Source of the DNA: Herminiimonas sp.
GTDB taxonomy: Bacteria > Pseudomonadota > Gammaproteobacteria > Burkholderiales > Burkholderiaceae_D
Assembly (NCBI GenBank): GCA_027310305.1
Contig: DAIDBD010000019.1
Coordinates: forward strand, 1-50,930
Length of the DNA: 50,930 nucleotides
Direction: 5' to 3'
This document shows positions 8,062 to 16,087 of the stretch, piece by piece. The stretch's first letter is position 1; every line of letters begins with the position of its first letter. Below the pieces are notes generated by a model that ran no database searches, was not told where the DNA came from, and worked only from the letters and a program-made list of their open reading frames with translations. A program made the translations under genes and the position numbers.

Positions 8062-9429
8062 GTGGCGCCTTCTGGAATTCCGGTGCTCGCGTCGTTCCTG
8101 CTCAAGAAGGTCAGCCATGAAGAACCGTGGCTGCCGCGCAAACTCCTGTCCGCATACACGCCCGTGCTGGATTGGGCGATGCGCCGCCAGAAGATCGTAG
8201 GCATCGGCGCGGTCGTGATGCTGGCGATCGCCGGGCTGGTGTATACCCAGGTCGGCAAGACCTTCATGCCCACAATGGATGAAGGCGACCTGATCGTGGG
8301 TATCGAAAAGCTGCCGTCGATCAGTCTCGAGCAAAGCGCCGCGCTGGACTTGAAAATCCATCAGGCCATCATGAAGGCGATTCCGGAGGTCACGGGAATC
8401 GTGGCCCGCGCCGGGTCTGACGAAATCGGCCTCGATCCGATGGGCCTGAACCAGACCGACACCTATCTGCTGCTGAAGCCGCAGAAGGAATGGCGCATGA
8501 AGGGAAAGGAGGCGCTGCTCACGGAAGTGCGCAAGGTGCTCGATGCGCTGCCCGGCATTTCATACAGCTTCACGCAGCCGATCGAGATGCGGGTATCGGA
8601 AATGATCATCGGCGTGCGCGGCGATATCGCGGTCAAGATATTCGGCCCGGATCTTGACCGGCTCAACCAGTACGCCGGCGAGGTGGAAACAGTCCTCAAA
8701 ACCGTTCCGGGCAATCAGGATGTCTACACGGTGCAGAACGATGGCGTGCAATACCTGCGCGTCGTGGTCGACCGTCTGCAGGCCGGCCGGCTCGGCCTTT
8801 CGGTCGAGGAAATCCAGGATGCGCTGCGCATGCAGGTCGAGGGCCAGCAGGCGGGCACTGTCATCGAAGGCAACCGGCGCACGCCGATCCTGTTGCGCGC
8901 CGCCGAATCGGTCCGGTTGTCGCCGGCGGACTTTGCCGCCGTACGCATCACCGGCAAGGACGACAGCACCGTTCCGCTGGCAACCGTGGCGAAACTGGAA
9001 CGCGCCGCAGGGCCGGTGAAAATCGATCGGGAAATGGGCAGCCGCTACAGCGTGGTGATCGCCAACGTCAGCGGCCGCGATCTGGTCGGGTTCGTCGAGG
9101 AAGCGAAAACGGCCGTGGCAAAAAAACTGACGCTGCCGACCGGCTACCGCATCAGTTGGGGCGGGCAGTTTGAAAACCAGCAGCGCGCGGCGGCCCGGTT
9201 GAGTATCGTCGTGCCGGTGGCGCTCGGGTTGATTTTCGTGCTGCTGTTTGCGACGTTCGGTTCGGTCAGGCAGGCGCTGCTGATCCTTAGCATCATTCCC
9301 TTCGCGCTGGTGGACGGCATTCTTGCCTTGTGGCTCACCGGCGAATATCTGTCGGTGCCGGCGTCGGTCGGTTTCATCGCCTTGCTCGGCATTACCGTTC
9401 TCAATGGCGTGGTGCTGGTCGGCTATTGA
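8062..9429 (+). pseudogene. czcA: Heavy-metal RND efflux pump CzcA-like, internal fragment
   Basis: About 450 residues that match the middle and second half of a CzcA-type RND pump, normally ~1,040 residues. Visible: IPVLASFLLKK at the left edge, the GKTFMPTMDEGD segment, a periplasmic pore/docking region and SVGFIALLGITVLNGVVLV near the right edge. The N-terminal half and the last ~100 residues, including final membrane helices, are missing. At 9426-9428 the match stops inside the conserved helix and the sequence continues as the C-terminal end of a CzcC-like protein in another frame. This is a deletion remnant. Any protein made would lack most membrane spans and could not pump. Confidence 0.85.
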
Positions 9430-9661
9430 AAGCCTGCAAATCGCCGAAGCCGGCGCGGTTGCGATGCAGGACAACGCAAGGCTGATGCAACGCGCATACT
9501 CGCTGGGCGAGGCGGAACTGCAGGCATTGCTGACAGCGCAACGGCAAGCGACGGCAGCAGCGCAAAATGCGCTCGCCGCGAGAAATGCTGCCTTGAAAAG
9601 TTATTACCTTCTGCTGATCGACGCGCATCTGGTATGGGATATGGATCATGATCGTCATTGA
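9428..9661 (+). pseudogene. czcC: CzcC/TolC-like outer membrane factor, C-terminal remnant
   Basis: About 77 codons read as the tail of an outer-membrane efflux protein: NARLMQRAYSLGEAELQALL followed by an Ala-rich coiled stretch and a short end with DAHLVWDMDH. In the CzcC/TolC family this is the last periplasmic helical hairpin. There is no start of its own, and the fragment fuses directly to the broken CzcA piece. The usual operon order is czcC-czcB-czcA, so the junction suggests recombination that brought the 3' part of a czcC behind a truncated czcA, perhaps between two copies. Stop TGA at 9659-9661. Confidence 0.7.
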
Positions 9662-9715
9662 ATCGTGGGCGTTGAAATCGTTTGGCAATATTTTTGGATC
9701 AATGGAGAAAAACAA

Positions 9716-11617
9716 ATGCAAAATCTGACAAAGAGCAACAACACTGCAACGCCGCCGCCACAAACTGCGCACTCCGGTTGGGGCGCACTGATGACGCGCG
9801 AGCGCTGGATCGAAGTCGGACGCATTGTATTCACCGGCCTCATGGCGCTGCTTTTCTGGCGCGGGCTGATACCCGTCCAGATATTGTGGATCGCGGTTGC
9901 AGTCGGCCTGTATCCGCTTGTCAAAACCGGCGCACTCGATTTGATGCACGAGCGCAAAATCGGCACCGAAATCTTTGTCACGGTGGCGACCCTCGTTGCC
10001 ATGATCGGCGGCGAAACCGTCGCCGGCGCGGTGCTGCTGTCGATCATCCTGATCGCCGAATTCATTGCCGATCTGAACATGGATCGCGCCCGGACTTCGA
10101 TCAAGGAACTCATCGGTTCGGTGCCGCAGGTTGCATTGGTGCGAAGCAGCGGCGGAGAGCGCACGGTCCCGATCGACCAGCTGCAACTGAATGATGTGGT
10201 TCTGGTGCGCGCCGGGGAAAAGATTCCGGTGGACGGAACGATCGTCGGCGGCGCGGCATCGATCGACGAAGCGCCCATTACAGGCGAAAGCATTCCGAAG
10301 GACAAAACCGTCGATGCAATCGTGTTCGCCGGCACGATCGTCGCGTCCGGCGCAATCGATATTCGCACTGAAAAAGTAGGCGGCGACACGATATTTTCAC
10401 GCATCATCGCGCTCGTCGAAAGCGCGGAATCCGAACAGGCGCCGGTACAGAAACTAGCGGACAAGGTCGCATCCTGGCTGATTCCGGTCGTATTCATCTT
10501 TCTCATCGGCGTTTATATCGTCACGCGCGACGTGCGGACCATCGTGACGCTGCTGATCTTCACGTCCCCGGCCGAACTCGGACTGGCCACGCCGCTCGTC
10601 ATGATTGCCGCGATTGCCAGGGCCGCCCGCACCGGCATTCTGGTCAAAGGCGGCCTGTATCTGGAATCGCTGGCGAAGGTTGACGTGATGGTGTTCGACA
10701 AAACCGGCACGCTCACCGCGAACAAGCCGGAAGTGGTGCGCGTGGAAATCCGCGATGCGCGGTTTACCGAATCGGAACTTTTAAGTCTGGCTGCAACTGC
10801 CGACCGCCGTTCGGCCCATCCGCTGGCCAAAGCGGTGATCGATCATGCGACGGCAAAGCAGATCGCTTACGCAGAACCGGATCAGTACGAGCAATTGCAG
10901 GGCCGCGGCGTCAAAGCGAGCGTCGCAGGGCGCAACGTCCTGGTCGGCAATGCAGCGCTGCTCCAGGAAAGCGGCGTGCCGTTGACCGATGCGGTTGAAG
11001 AGAGCGGGCAGACACCGGTGCATGTGGCCGTGGACGGGAAATTTGCCGGCGTGATCTTTATCGCCGATGCGATTCGTCCGGGTGCGCGGGAAGCGTTGAT
11101 GAAATTGAAGCGCAGCGGCGTCAAGCGCATCGTGATGCTGACCGGAGACAATGAAGCGACCGCACGCGCCATCGCTTCGCAAGTGGGCGTGGACGAGGTG
11201 CGCGCCAACCTGATGCCGGAAGACAAGGTCACTGCGATCGAGGAATTGAAAAAACAGGGTCACCGCGTGGCAATGATCGGCGACGGCATTAACGACGCGC
11301 CTGCGCTGGCGCGCGCCGATGTCGGCATTGCAATGGGCGGCGGCGGCACCCAGGCCGCGCTGGAAGCGGCCGATATCGTATTGATGACGGACGACCTGTA
11401 CAAAATCGTCAGCGCCCGTTCAATCGCGCGCCGCGCGTACCGCACGGTTCAGGAAAACCTGTTCGTCGGCGTCGGCGTGGTGCATGTGCTGGGCATCACG
11501 GCGGCGCTGATGGGTTGGATCGGGCCGATCGAAGCAGCCATTCTGCATTTGGGGCCGGACGTTCTGGTGTTTGTGAATTCGGCGAAACTGTTGCGCGTCC
11601 GGATCGACGACGTATGA
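9716..11617 (+). CDS. P1B-like heavy-metal P-type ATPase lacking CPx cysteines
   Basis: 633 residues. The start at 9716 is preferred because GGAG lies 8 nt upstream; an ATG at 9665 in frame has no such site. All catalytic motifs of a P1B ATPase are present: TGES (189-192), DKTGT with phosphorylated D328, HP (368-369), MLTGD (474-478) and GDGINDAPAL (522-531). There is no N-terminal CxxC metal-binding domain. The TM motif that is usually CPC, CPH, SPC or TPC reads SPAELGLATP (284-293), so no cysteine is present. C-terminal helix: HLGPDVLVFVNSAKLLR. It should export a cation, but the substrate is unclear. It lies directly after the broken czc remnant. Confidence 0.9.
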   Translation: MQNLTKSNNTATPPPQTAHSGWGALMTRERWIEVGRIVFTGLMALLFWRGLIPVQILWIAVAVGLYPLVKTGALDLMHERKIGTEIFVTVATLVAMIGGETVAGAVLLSIILIAEFIADLNMDRARTSIKELIGSVPQVALVRSSGGERTVPIDQLQLNDVVLVRAGEKIPVDGTIVGGAASIDEAPITGESIPKDKTVDAIVFAGTIVASGAIDIRTEKVGGDTIFSRIIALVESAESEQAPVQKLADKVASWLIPVVFIFLIGVYIVTRDVRTIVTLLIFTSPAELGLATPLVMIAAIARAARTGILVKGGLYLESLAKVDVMVFDKTGTLTANKPEVVRVEIRDARFTESELLSLAATADRRSAHPLAKAVIDHATAKQIAYAEPDQYEQLQGRGVKASVAGRNVLVGNAALLQESGVPLTDAVEESGQTPVHVAVDGKFAGVIFIADAIRPGAREALMKLKRSGVKRIVMLTGDNEATARAIASQVGVDEVRANLMPEDKVTAIEELKKQGHRVAMIGDGINDAPALARADVGIAMGGGGTQAALEAADIVLMTDDLYKIVSARSIARRAYRTVQENLFVGVGVVHVLGITAALMGWIGPIEAAILHLGPDVLVFVNSAKLLRVRIDDV

Positions 11618-11642
11618 ATAACGGAAAACCAGGATGGAAATT

Positions 11643-11792
11643 ATGAAAGCAGGAAAGCTTGATCACGCCACGTTGGAAAGATGCAGATATCGTTGCCAAA
11701 AAACGTTTTCCCTGATGCAGAACGCGCTGAAGAATGTATCCAGATGTCCCTCCACGCCGGCATTGCTGTCAGGGTGGCGGGAGTTTGTTTAA
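11643..11792 (+). CDS. Possible 49-residue hypothetical protein
   Basis: Open frame from ATG 11643 to TAA 11790-11792, 25 nt after the P-type ATPase and in the same direction. AGGATGG lies 8-9 nt upstream and could serve as a ribosome-binding site. The peptide begins MKAGKLDHATLERCRYRCQK and holds three cysteines (14, 18 and 35). No family is recognised, and an overlapping open frame also exists. It may equally be non-coding, so it is listed only because of its position and start signal. Confidence 0.22.
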   Translation: MKAGKLDHATLERCRYRCQKTFSLMQNALKNVSRCPSTPALLSGWREFV

Positions 11793-11806
11793 TTCGGACA
11801 TGGCGC

Positions 11807-12202
11807 TTAGTCCAATGCTGCGAATACCCGATCCAGACGCATGCGCACTTCACTTGCCAATGCAGCGATTTCCGGCTTGTCCACCAGCTTGAGAATCGCA
11901 TCGGTATCCATGAATTCTACTTGCACAGCGCCATTTTCATCCTGGCGCACCACTACATTGCATGGCAGTAGCAGCCCGATCGACGGTTCCGCAGTTATAG
12001 CGCGGTGAGCGAGCGGCGGATTGCATGCGCCGAGAATACGGTACGGCGGCATGTCCTGATTCAGTTTCTTTTTAAGAGTAGCTGCTACATCAATGTCGCT
12101 CAGGATACCGAATCCTTCGCTTTGCAACGCTTGCGTGACTCGATCGATAGCATCGTCAAATGCATAAGGGACGGTCTTTCCGAATCCGTATCGGTTATTC
12201 AT
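11807..12202 (-). CDS. DUF302 domain protein
   Basis: 131 residues. I place the start at 12202 (MNNRYGFGKTV), where GGAG precedes the ATG by about 6 nt; a TTG four codons upstream is the alternative. The order GFGKTVPYAFDDAIDRVTQALQSEGFGILSDIDV, LGACNPPLAHRAI, IGLLLPCNVVVRQDENGAV matches the DUF302 fold. That fold is a small alpha/beta domain often found near redox or metal genes, with function unknown. The conserved LGACNP and LLPCN cysteines are both present. No signal peptide is seen, so a cytoplasmic location is likely. It is convergent with the ATPase gene. Confidence 0.85.
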   Translation of the reverse strand: MNNRYGFGKTVPYAFDDAIDRVTQALQSEGFGILSDIDVAATLKKKLNQDMPPYRILGACNPPLAHRAITAEPSIGLLLPCNVVVRQDENGAVQVEFMDTDAILKLVDKPEIAALASEVRMRLDRVFAALD

Positions 12203-12522
12203 CGTTTTCTCCAAGTATGCGTCTGACGGTCACGGCCGACATGTACGTTCCGGCTTGTGCTGACGCATCAATCTCAGTGCGCTTTGCGTGATAGTCCAAG
12301 TATCAGGACTGCTCGTCTGATCATTAGTTCCAGCACAGGCGCGCAAAACTGGCTGACGGATTCTGAATGGGCAAACCAAATTGAAGATGCTAGGGATCTT
12401 GGGTGGTGATTCAGGAGCTTGGAGAGAAAGGGCAACAGGGCGCGTTTCTTTGCGGCTGCAAGCAGTTGAACCATATGAAAAAAACAATATCGAAGATGTA
12501 GATAATGTTCAGGGGAATGTCC
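12203..12522. other. Divergent intergenic region, 320 bases
   Basis: The region lies between the DUF302 gene (minus) and the MBL-rhodanese gene (plus), so it should hold both promoters. Open frames here have no start signals or recognisable products. I see no strong -10/-35 pair, long palindrome or repeat. Confidence 0.4.
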
Positions 12523-13908
12523 ATGGCGCTGGTATTCGAGCGAATCGTCACCGAAGGCTTGGGCAACCTAAGCTATCTGATCGGCGATGATGCCAAAGGC
12601 GTGGCAGCCGTGATCGATCCGCGCACCGATGTCGATATTTACATGCAGCTTGCGCGCCGGCATGAAGTTGCGATCACCCACATCCTGCAAACCCACATTC
12701 ACGAAGATTTCTTGAGCGGCGCCAATGAACTGGCTGTCCGCCTGGGAAATGCGCAGATCTATAGCAGCGAAGAGAATGCCGCAGAGTATGGCTACGCGCA
12801 CCAAGCGCTGAAGGATGGCGACGTGCTGACGTTCGGCGGGACGGTTCTGACCGCGCGCCATACGCCGGGACACACGCCCGAGCACATGGCATTTCTGACG
12901 GCCGAAGCCGGCAAGCCGCAAGCGCCGTACGCGGTCTTCTCCGGCGGCTCGTTATTGATCAACGCCGCCGGCCGTACCGACCTGCTCGGGCCGGAGCAGT
13001 CGCAGGCGCTGACTGCGGCGCAATACCGCACGCTGTACGATTTTTATCTCGGGCTCGACGATTACGTGATCATTCACCCGACGCACGCGCATGGCTCGCC
13101 GTGCGGCGCGTCGATCGGCGACCGGCTGTCCAGCACGATCGGCTACGAGCGGCGATTCAACCCGTTTCTGCAGTTCAGGAGCGAAGCCGAGTTCCAGCGC
13201 TTTGCGCTCGAAGGCCTGCCGCCCAAGCCGTCTTACTATCCCCGATTGAAAGAAAGCAATACCGCAGGCCCGCTGCTGCACGGTTTGCCGAATGTCCGCG
13301 CATTGCTGCCGCACGCGTTTCGCGAGGCGGCGCTGGCCGGCGACGCCGTCGTGCTCGATACCCGTCACATGCTGGCATTCGGCGGCGGGCATATCGAAAA
13401 CGCGCTGAACATCGGCATGGCTGCCCAATTGCCGATCTGGGCCGGCTGGATGCTGGACCCCGGCAGGCCGCTGCTGCTGGTGCTGGCAAACGACAGCGCG
13501 CTGGAACAGGCGGTCCGCTATCTGGTGCGTACCGGATTCACGCGGTTTGCCGGCTACCTCGTCGGCGGCATGACCGCCTGGGACAACGCGGGACTGCCGG
13601 TCACGCCGACTGCGCAGATCGCCGTTGCCGACATCCATGCGCATCCGCAGGATTTGACGTTGATCGATGTGCGGTCGCCGAGCGAATGGCGGGCCGGCCA
13701 TCTGCCGGATGCGCGCCACATCTTTCTGCCGGAACTGCCGGGGCGGGCGGCCGAAATCCCGTCCGATGCGAAAGTCGCCGTGTATTGCGACAGCGGCTAT
13801 CGCGCATCGATCGGGACCAGTCTCTTGCAACAAGCCGGGTTAAACGCCAGCAACATTCCGGGCAGCATGCAGGCGTGGCGTCACGCCGGATATCCATTGG
13901 AACAGTAG
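12523..13908 (+). CDS. Metallo-beta-lactamase fold / double rhodanese protein (persulfide dioxygenase-like)
   Basis: 461 residues from ATG 12523, chosen because AGGGGA lies 7 nt upstream; in-frame ATGs at 12505 and 12517 are alternatives. Residues 1-230 are a metallo-hydrolase domain with THIHED (57-62) and HTPGHT (113-118). Residues ~255-360 are a first rhodanese domain without an active cysteine, and ~365-461 a second with C422 in YCDSGYRAS. Relatives oxidise glutathione persulfide or pass sulfane sulfur. The aspartate usually found as GD(T/A)L is GGSL here (141-144), so metal content and activity are uncertain. It precedes tsdBA, consistent with sulfur metabolism. Confidence 0.85.
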   Translation: MALVFERIVTEGLGNLSYLIGDDAKGVAAVIDPRTDVDIYMQLARRHEVAITHILQTHIHEDFLSGANELAVRLGNAQIYSSEENAAEYGYAHQALKDGDVLTFGGTVLTARHTPGHTPEHMAFLTAEAGKPQAPYAVFSGGSLLINAAGRTDLLGPEQSQALTAAQYRTLYDFYLGLDDYVIIHPTHAHGSPCGASIGDRLSSTIGYERRFNPFLQFRSEAEFQRFALEGLPPKPSYYPRLKESNTAGPLLHGLPNVRALLPHAFREAALAGDAVVLDTRHMLAFGGGHIENALNIGMAAQLPIWAGWMLDPGRPLLLVLANDSALEQAVRYLVRTGFTRFAGYLVGGMTAWDNAGLPVTPTAQIAVADIHAHPQDLTLIDVRSPSEWRAGHLPDARHIFLPELPGRAAEIPSDAKVAVYCDSGYRASIGTSLLQQAGLNASNIPGSMQAWRHAGYPLEQ

Positions 13909-14080
13909 TGCCGGCTGATTGAAATGCAATCGCCGGCCGATGCCGCCAAATTTAAAAAATGGCTCATTTTCAAAATCGCAGCGCGCGCCGGAAACCCTGA
14001 AAACTTTTGAACAGTATGGCTTCAAGCGGTATGAAAAAAAATGACGCGAACCCGGCGCGGGGAAAAGGAAAGGACATGCA

Positions 14081-14785
14081 ATGGATCGGTATTACAGATT
14101 TTTTCCTGCCCCGGCAGTGATGGCCTGGTGTGCAATGCTGGCGGCATTGCCTGCCGGGTCGCATGCGCAAGGCAGCTCGCTTGGCGCAACCATCGCCGCC
14201 AAGGGCAGCGCAAGCGGTGCGGCGGCATGCGCCAGTTGTCACGGCGCCAAAGGCGAAGGCAATGCGGCGGCAGCCTTTCCCCGCTTGGCGGGACTGCACA
14301 CGGCCTATATCGAGTCGCAACTGGACAGCTTTGCCAGCGGCAAGCGCCAGAACGCGATCATGACGCCGATCGCAAAGCAATTGACGCCGGCGGAGCGCAA
14401 GGCGGTCGGCGTCTATTTCGGCGCACTGCCCGGAGCGGCAGGCATCGCGGTTTCCAATGAAGACGCACTGAAGGCCGGCGACACCGGCGCCTGGTTGGCG
14501 ACGCGCGGCCGCTGGAATGACAACCTGCCGGCCTGCGTGCAATGCCACGGACCGGGCGGCATTGGCGTCGGTGCGGCGTTTCCGCCGCTTGCCGGCCAGT
14601 CGAGCGCCTACATTGCCGCCCAGCTGCATGCATTCAAGAACGGCACGCGACCCGGCGGACCGTTGAACCTGATGACGGTAACCGCTAAAAAACTGTCGGA
14701 TGCGGACATCACGGCGGTCGCCGGCCATTTCGGGGCAACCCCTGCGCCTGCCTCCCAACCTGAACCCGACAAGAGGAAAAAATGA
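14081..14785 (+). CDS. tsdB: Diheme cytochrome c, probable thiosulfate dehydrogenase electron acceptor
   Basis: 234 residues with an N-terminal signal peptide (hydrophobic ~9-25, cleavage near SHAQ). There are two heme c sites: CASCH (50-54) and CVQCH (152-156), each followed by a cytochrome c fold of about 90 residues. The tail is Pro/Lys-rich (PASQPEPDKRKK). AAGGAAAGGA lies just upstream of the ATG. The stop overlaps the start of the next gene (ATGA at 14782-14785), so the two are translationally coupled. TsdB is the periplasmic diheme acceptor found beside or fused to TsdA. The assignment rests on this pairing and the diheme architecture. Confidence 0.8.
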   Translation: MDRYYRFFPAPAVMAWCAMLAALPAGSHAQGSSLGATIAAKGSASGAAACASCHGAKGEGNAAAAFPRLAGLHTAYIESQLDSFASGKRQNAIMTPIAKQLTPAERKAVGVYFGALPGAAGIAVSNEDALKAGDTGAWLATRGRWNDNLPACVQCHGPGGIGVGAAFPPLAGQSSAYIAAQLHAFKNGTRPGGPLNLMTVTAKKLSDADITAVAGHFGATPAPASQPEPDKRKK

Positions 14786-15723
14786 AAACCATTTCCTTCC
14801 AGTTTACAGGGGCGGCGATGCTGGTCATAACCGCACTCACCGCCCATTCCGCCGGCATGGCGGGCAGCACCCTCGCCAAGGCGGAACCGCCGGCGCCGGC
14901 CGCGCCGGCCGAATCGCTGAGACCGACCAAACCGGTGCCCTTCACGCCGCCGCCAGCGGACAGCATTCCAGATGACGATTTCGGCAAGATCGTGAAGAAG
15001 GGCGAACAGATTTTCGTGAACACCCAGCAAAACGCCCGGCAATTCGTCGGCAACAGCCTTAACTGCGTGAACTGTCATATCGATGCCGGCCGCAAGGCGA
15101 ATGCCAGTCCGTTGTGGGGTGCCTGGATTTCTTATCCGGCTTATCGCAGCAAAAATCGCCATGTGAATACCTATGCCGAGCGCTTGCAGGGCTGCTTTCG
15201 ATTCAGCATGAACGGCAAAGCGCCGCCGCTGGGCGATCCGGTGCTGGTTGCTTTGGAAACTTACTCCTACTGGCTGGCGACCGGCGCGCCGGTGCGCGAA
15301 AAAGTCGAAGGCCGCGGTTATCCGACAGTGCCGAAGCCGGCGTTGCCTGCGGATTACGCGCGTGGCGGAAAGGTCTATGCGCAGAGCTGCGCGCTGTGCC
15401 ACGGCGCCAATGGCCAAGGGCAGACCAGCGGCGGCAAGACTGTGTTCCCGCCGTTATGGGGAGCGAAATCCTTCAACTGGGGCGCCGGCATGCATGACAT
15501 CAAGAATGCCGCCGGCTTCATCAAGGCGAACATGCCGCTCGGACTGGGCGGCACGCTGACGGATCAGGAAGCCTGGGACGTGGCCGCTTTCATGGATAGC
15601 CATGAGCGGCCGCAGGACCCGCGCTTCAAAGGAGCGGTGGCGGAAACGCGCAAGCAATACCATGATTCGCCGACGTCAATGTACGGCAAAACCGTGAACG
15701 GTCATGTACTGGGCGGGAAATAG
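14782..15723 (+). CDS. tsdA: Thiosulfate dehydrogenase, diheme c-type cytochrome
   Basis: 313 residues with signal peptide and an Ala/Pro-rich linker. Heme sites: CVNCH (95-99) and CALCH (203-207). The stretch NSLNCVNCHIDAGRKA, SPLWGAW, YPAYRSKN and ERLQGCFRFSMNGKAPP is typical of TsdA. C138 in QGCFRF is a candidate for the unusual cysteine heme ligand of this family, and M251 in ANMPLG for the second heme. TsdA joins two thiosulfate molecules into tetrathionate in the periplasm and passes two electrons to TsdB or a high-potential carrier. With the cytochrome oxidase elsewhere in the window this could feed respiration. Confidence is high for the family and slightly lower for the direction of the reaction. 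Confidence 0.88.
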   Translation: MKTISFQFTGAAMLVITALTAHSAGMAGSTLAKAEPPAPAAPAESLRPTKPVPFTPPPADSIPDDDFGKIVKKGEQIFVNTQQNARQFVGNSLNCVNCHIDAGRKANASPLWGAWISYPAYRSKNRHVNTYAERLQGCFRFSMNGKAPPLGDPVLVALETYSYWLATGAPVREKVEGRGYPTVPKPALPADYARGGKVYAQSCALCHGANGQGQTSGGKTVFPPLWGAKSFNWGAGMHDIKNAAGFIKANMPLGLGGTLTDQEAWDVAAFMDSHERPQDPRFKGAVAETRKQYHDSPTSMYGKTVNGHVLGGK

Positions 15724-16087
15724 GACGCGCCTGTCGCAGCAATTTATGGATTCTCAATCTTGCTCGCACCGGCAGGGCCGGTAAAACAGCCTTGATCCGA
15801 GACTCCGAAAAATGGTTGACGCTCAAGTCTAAATTCATCGGGCCTACGCGAAGTTCAATGCTTGATTTGTTCGCGCTCGATAAACCGTTCGTCCCATGCT
15901 GAAAAATCAGATGCACCATTGTAATTTCCGTAAGCCCTACTTCGTTTTTATAAAGCTTACGGCGGCAGAGTAGCCGAATTTCAGTTAAACACCTTGTGTT
16001 GGTTTTGATCAAATTTCCACAATCCAAAAACATGGGCATTATTGCAGTAACGGCATTGCTCACTGATACCGGTATCAATGCATAGGT
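15724..16087. other. Convergent intergenic region, 364 bases
   Basis: Between tsdA (plus) and the PAS-GGDEF-EAL gene (minus). It is clearly more AT-rich than its neighbours. A perfect 6-bp hairpin with ACCGGC and GCCGGT arms lies at 15768-15782 but has no T-run on either strand, so it is at best a weak terminator. No convincing gene is seen. Confidence 0.4.

Noticed and set aside
15768-15782. Perfect short hairpin after tsdA as terminator
   Set aside because: There is no T-run on either strand, so it was described only as part of the intergenic region.
15626-16078. 150-codon open frame on the minus strand behind the PAS-GGDEF-EAL gene
   Set aside because: It overlaps the end of tsdA, has no ribosome-binding site and no recognisable domain; composition fits AT-rich intergenic DNA.
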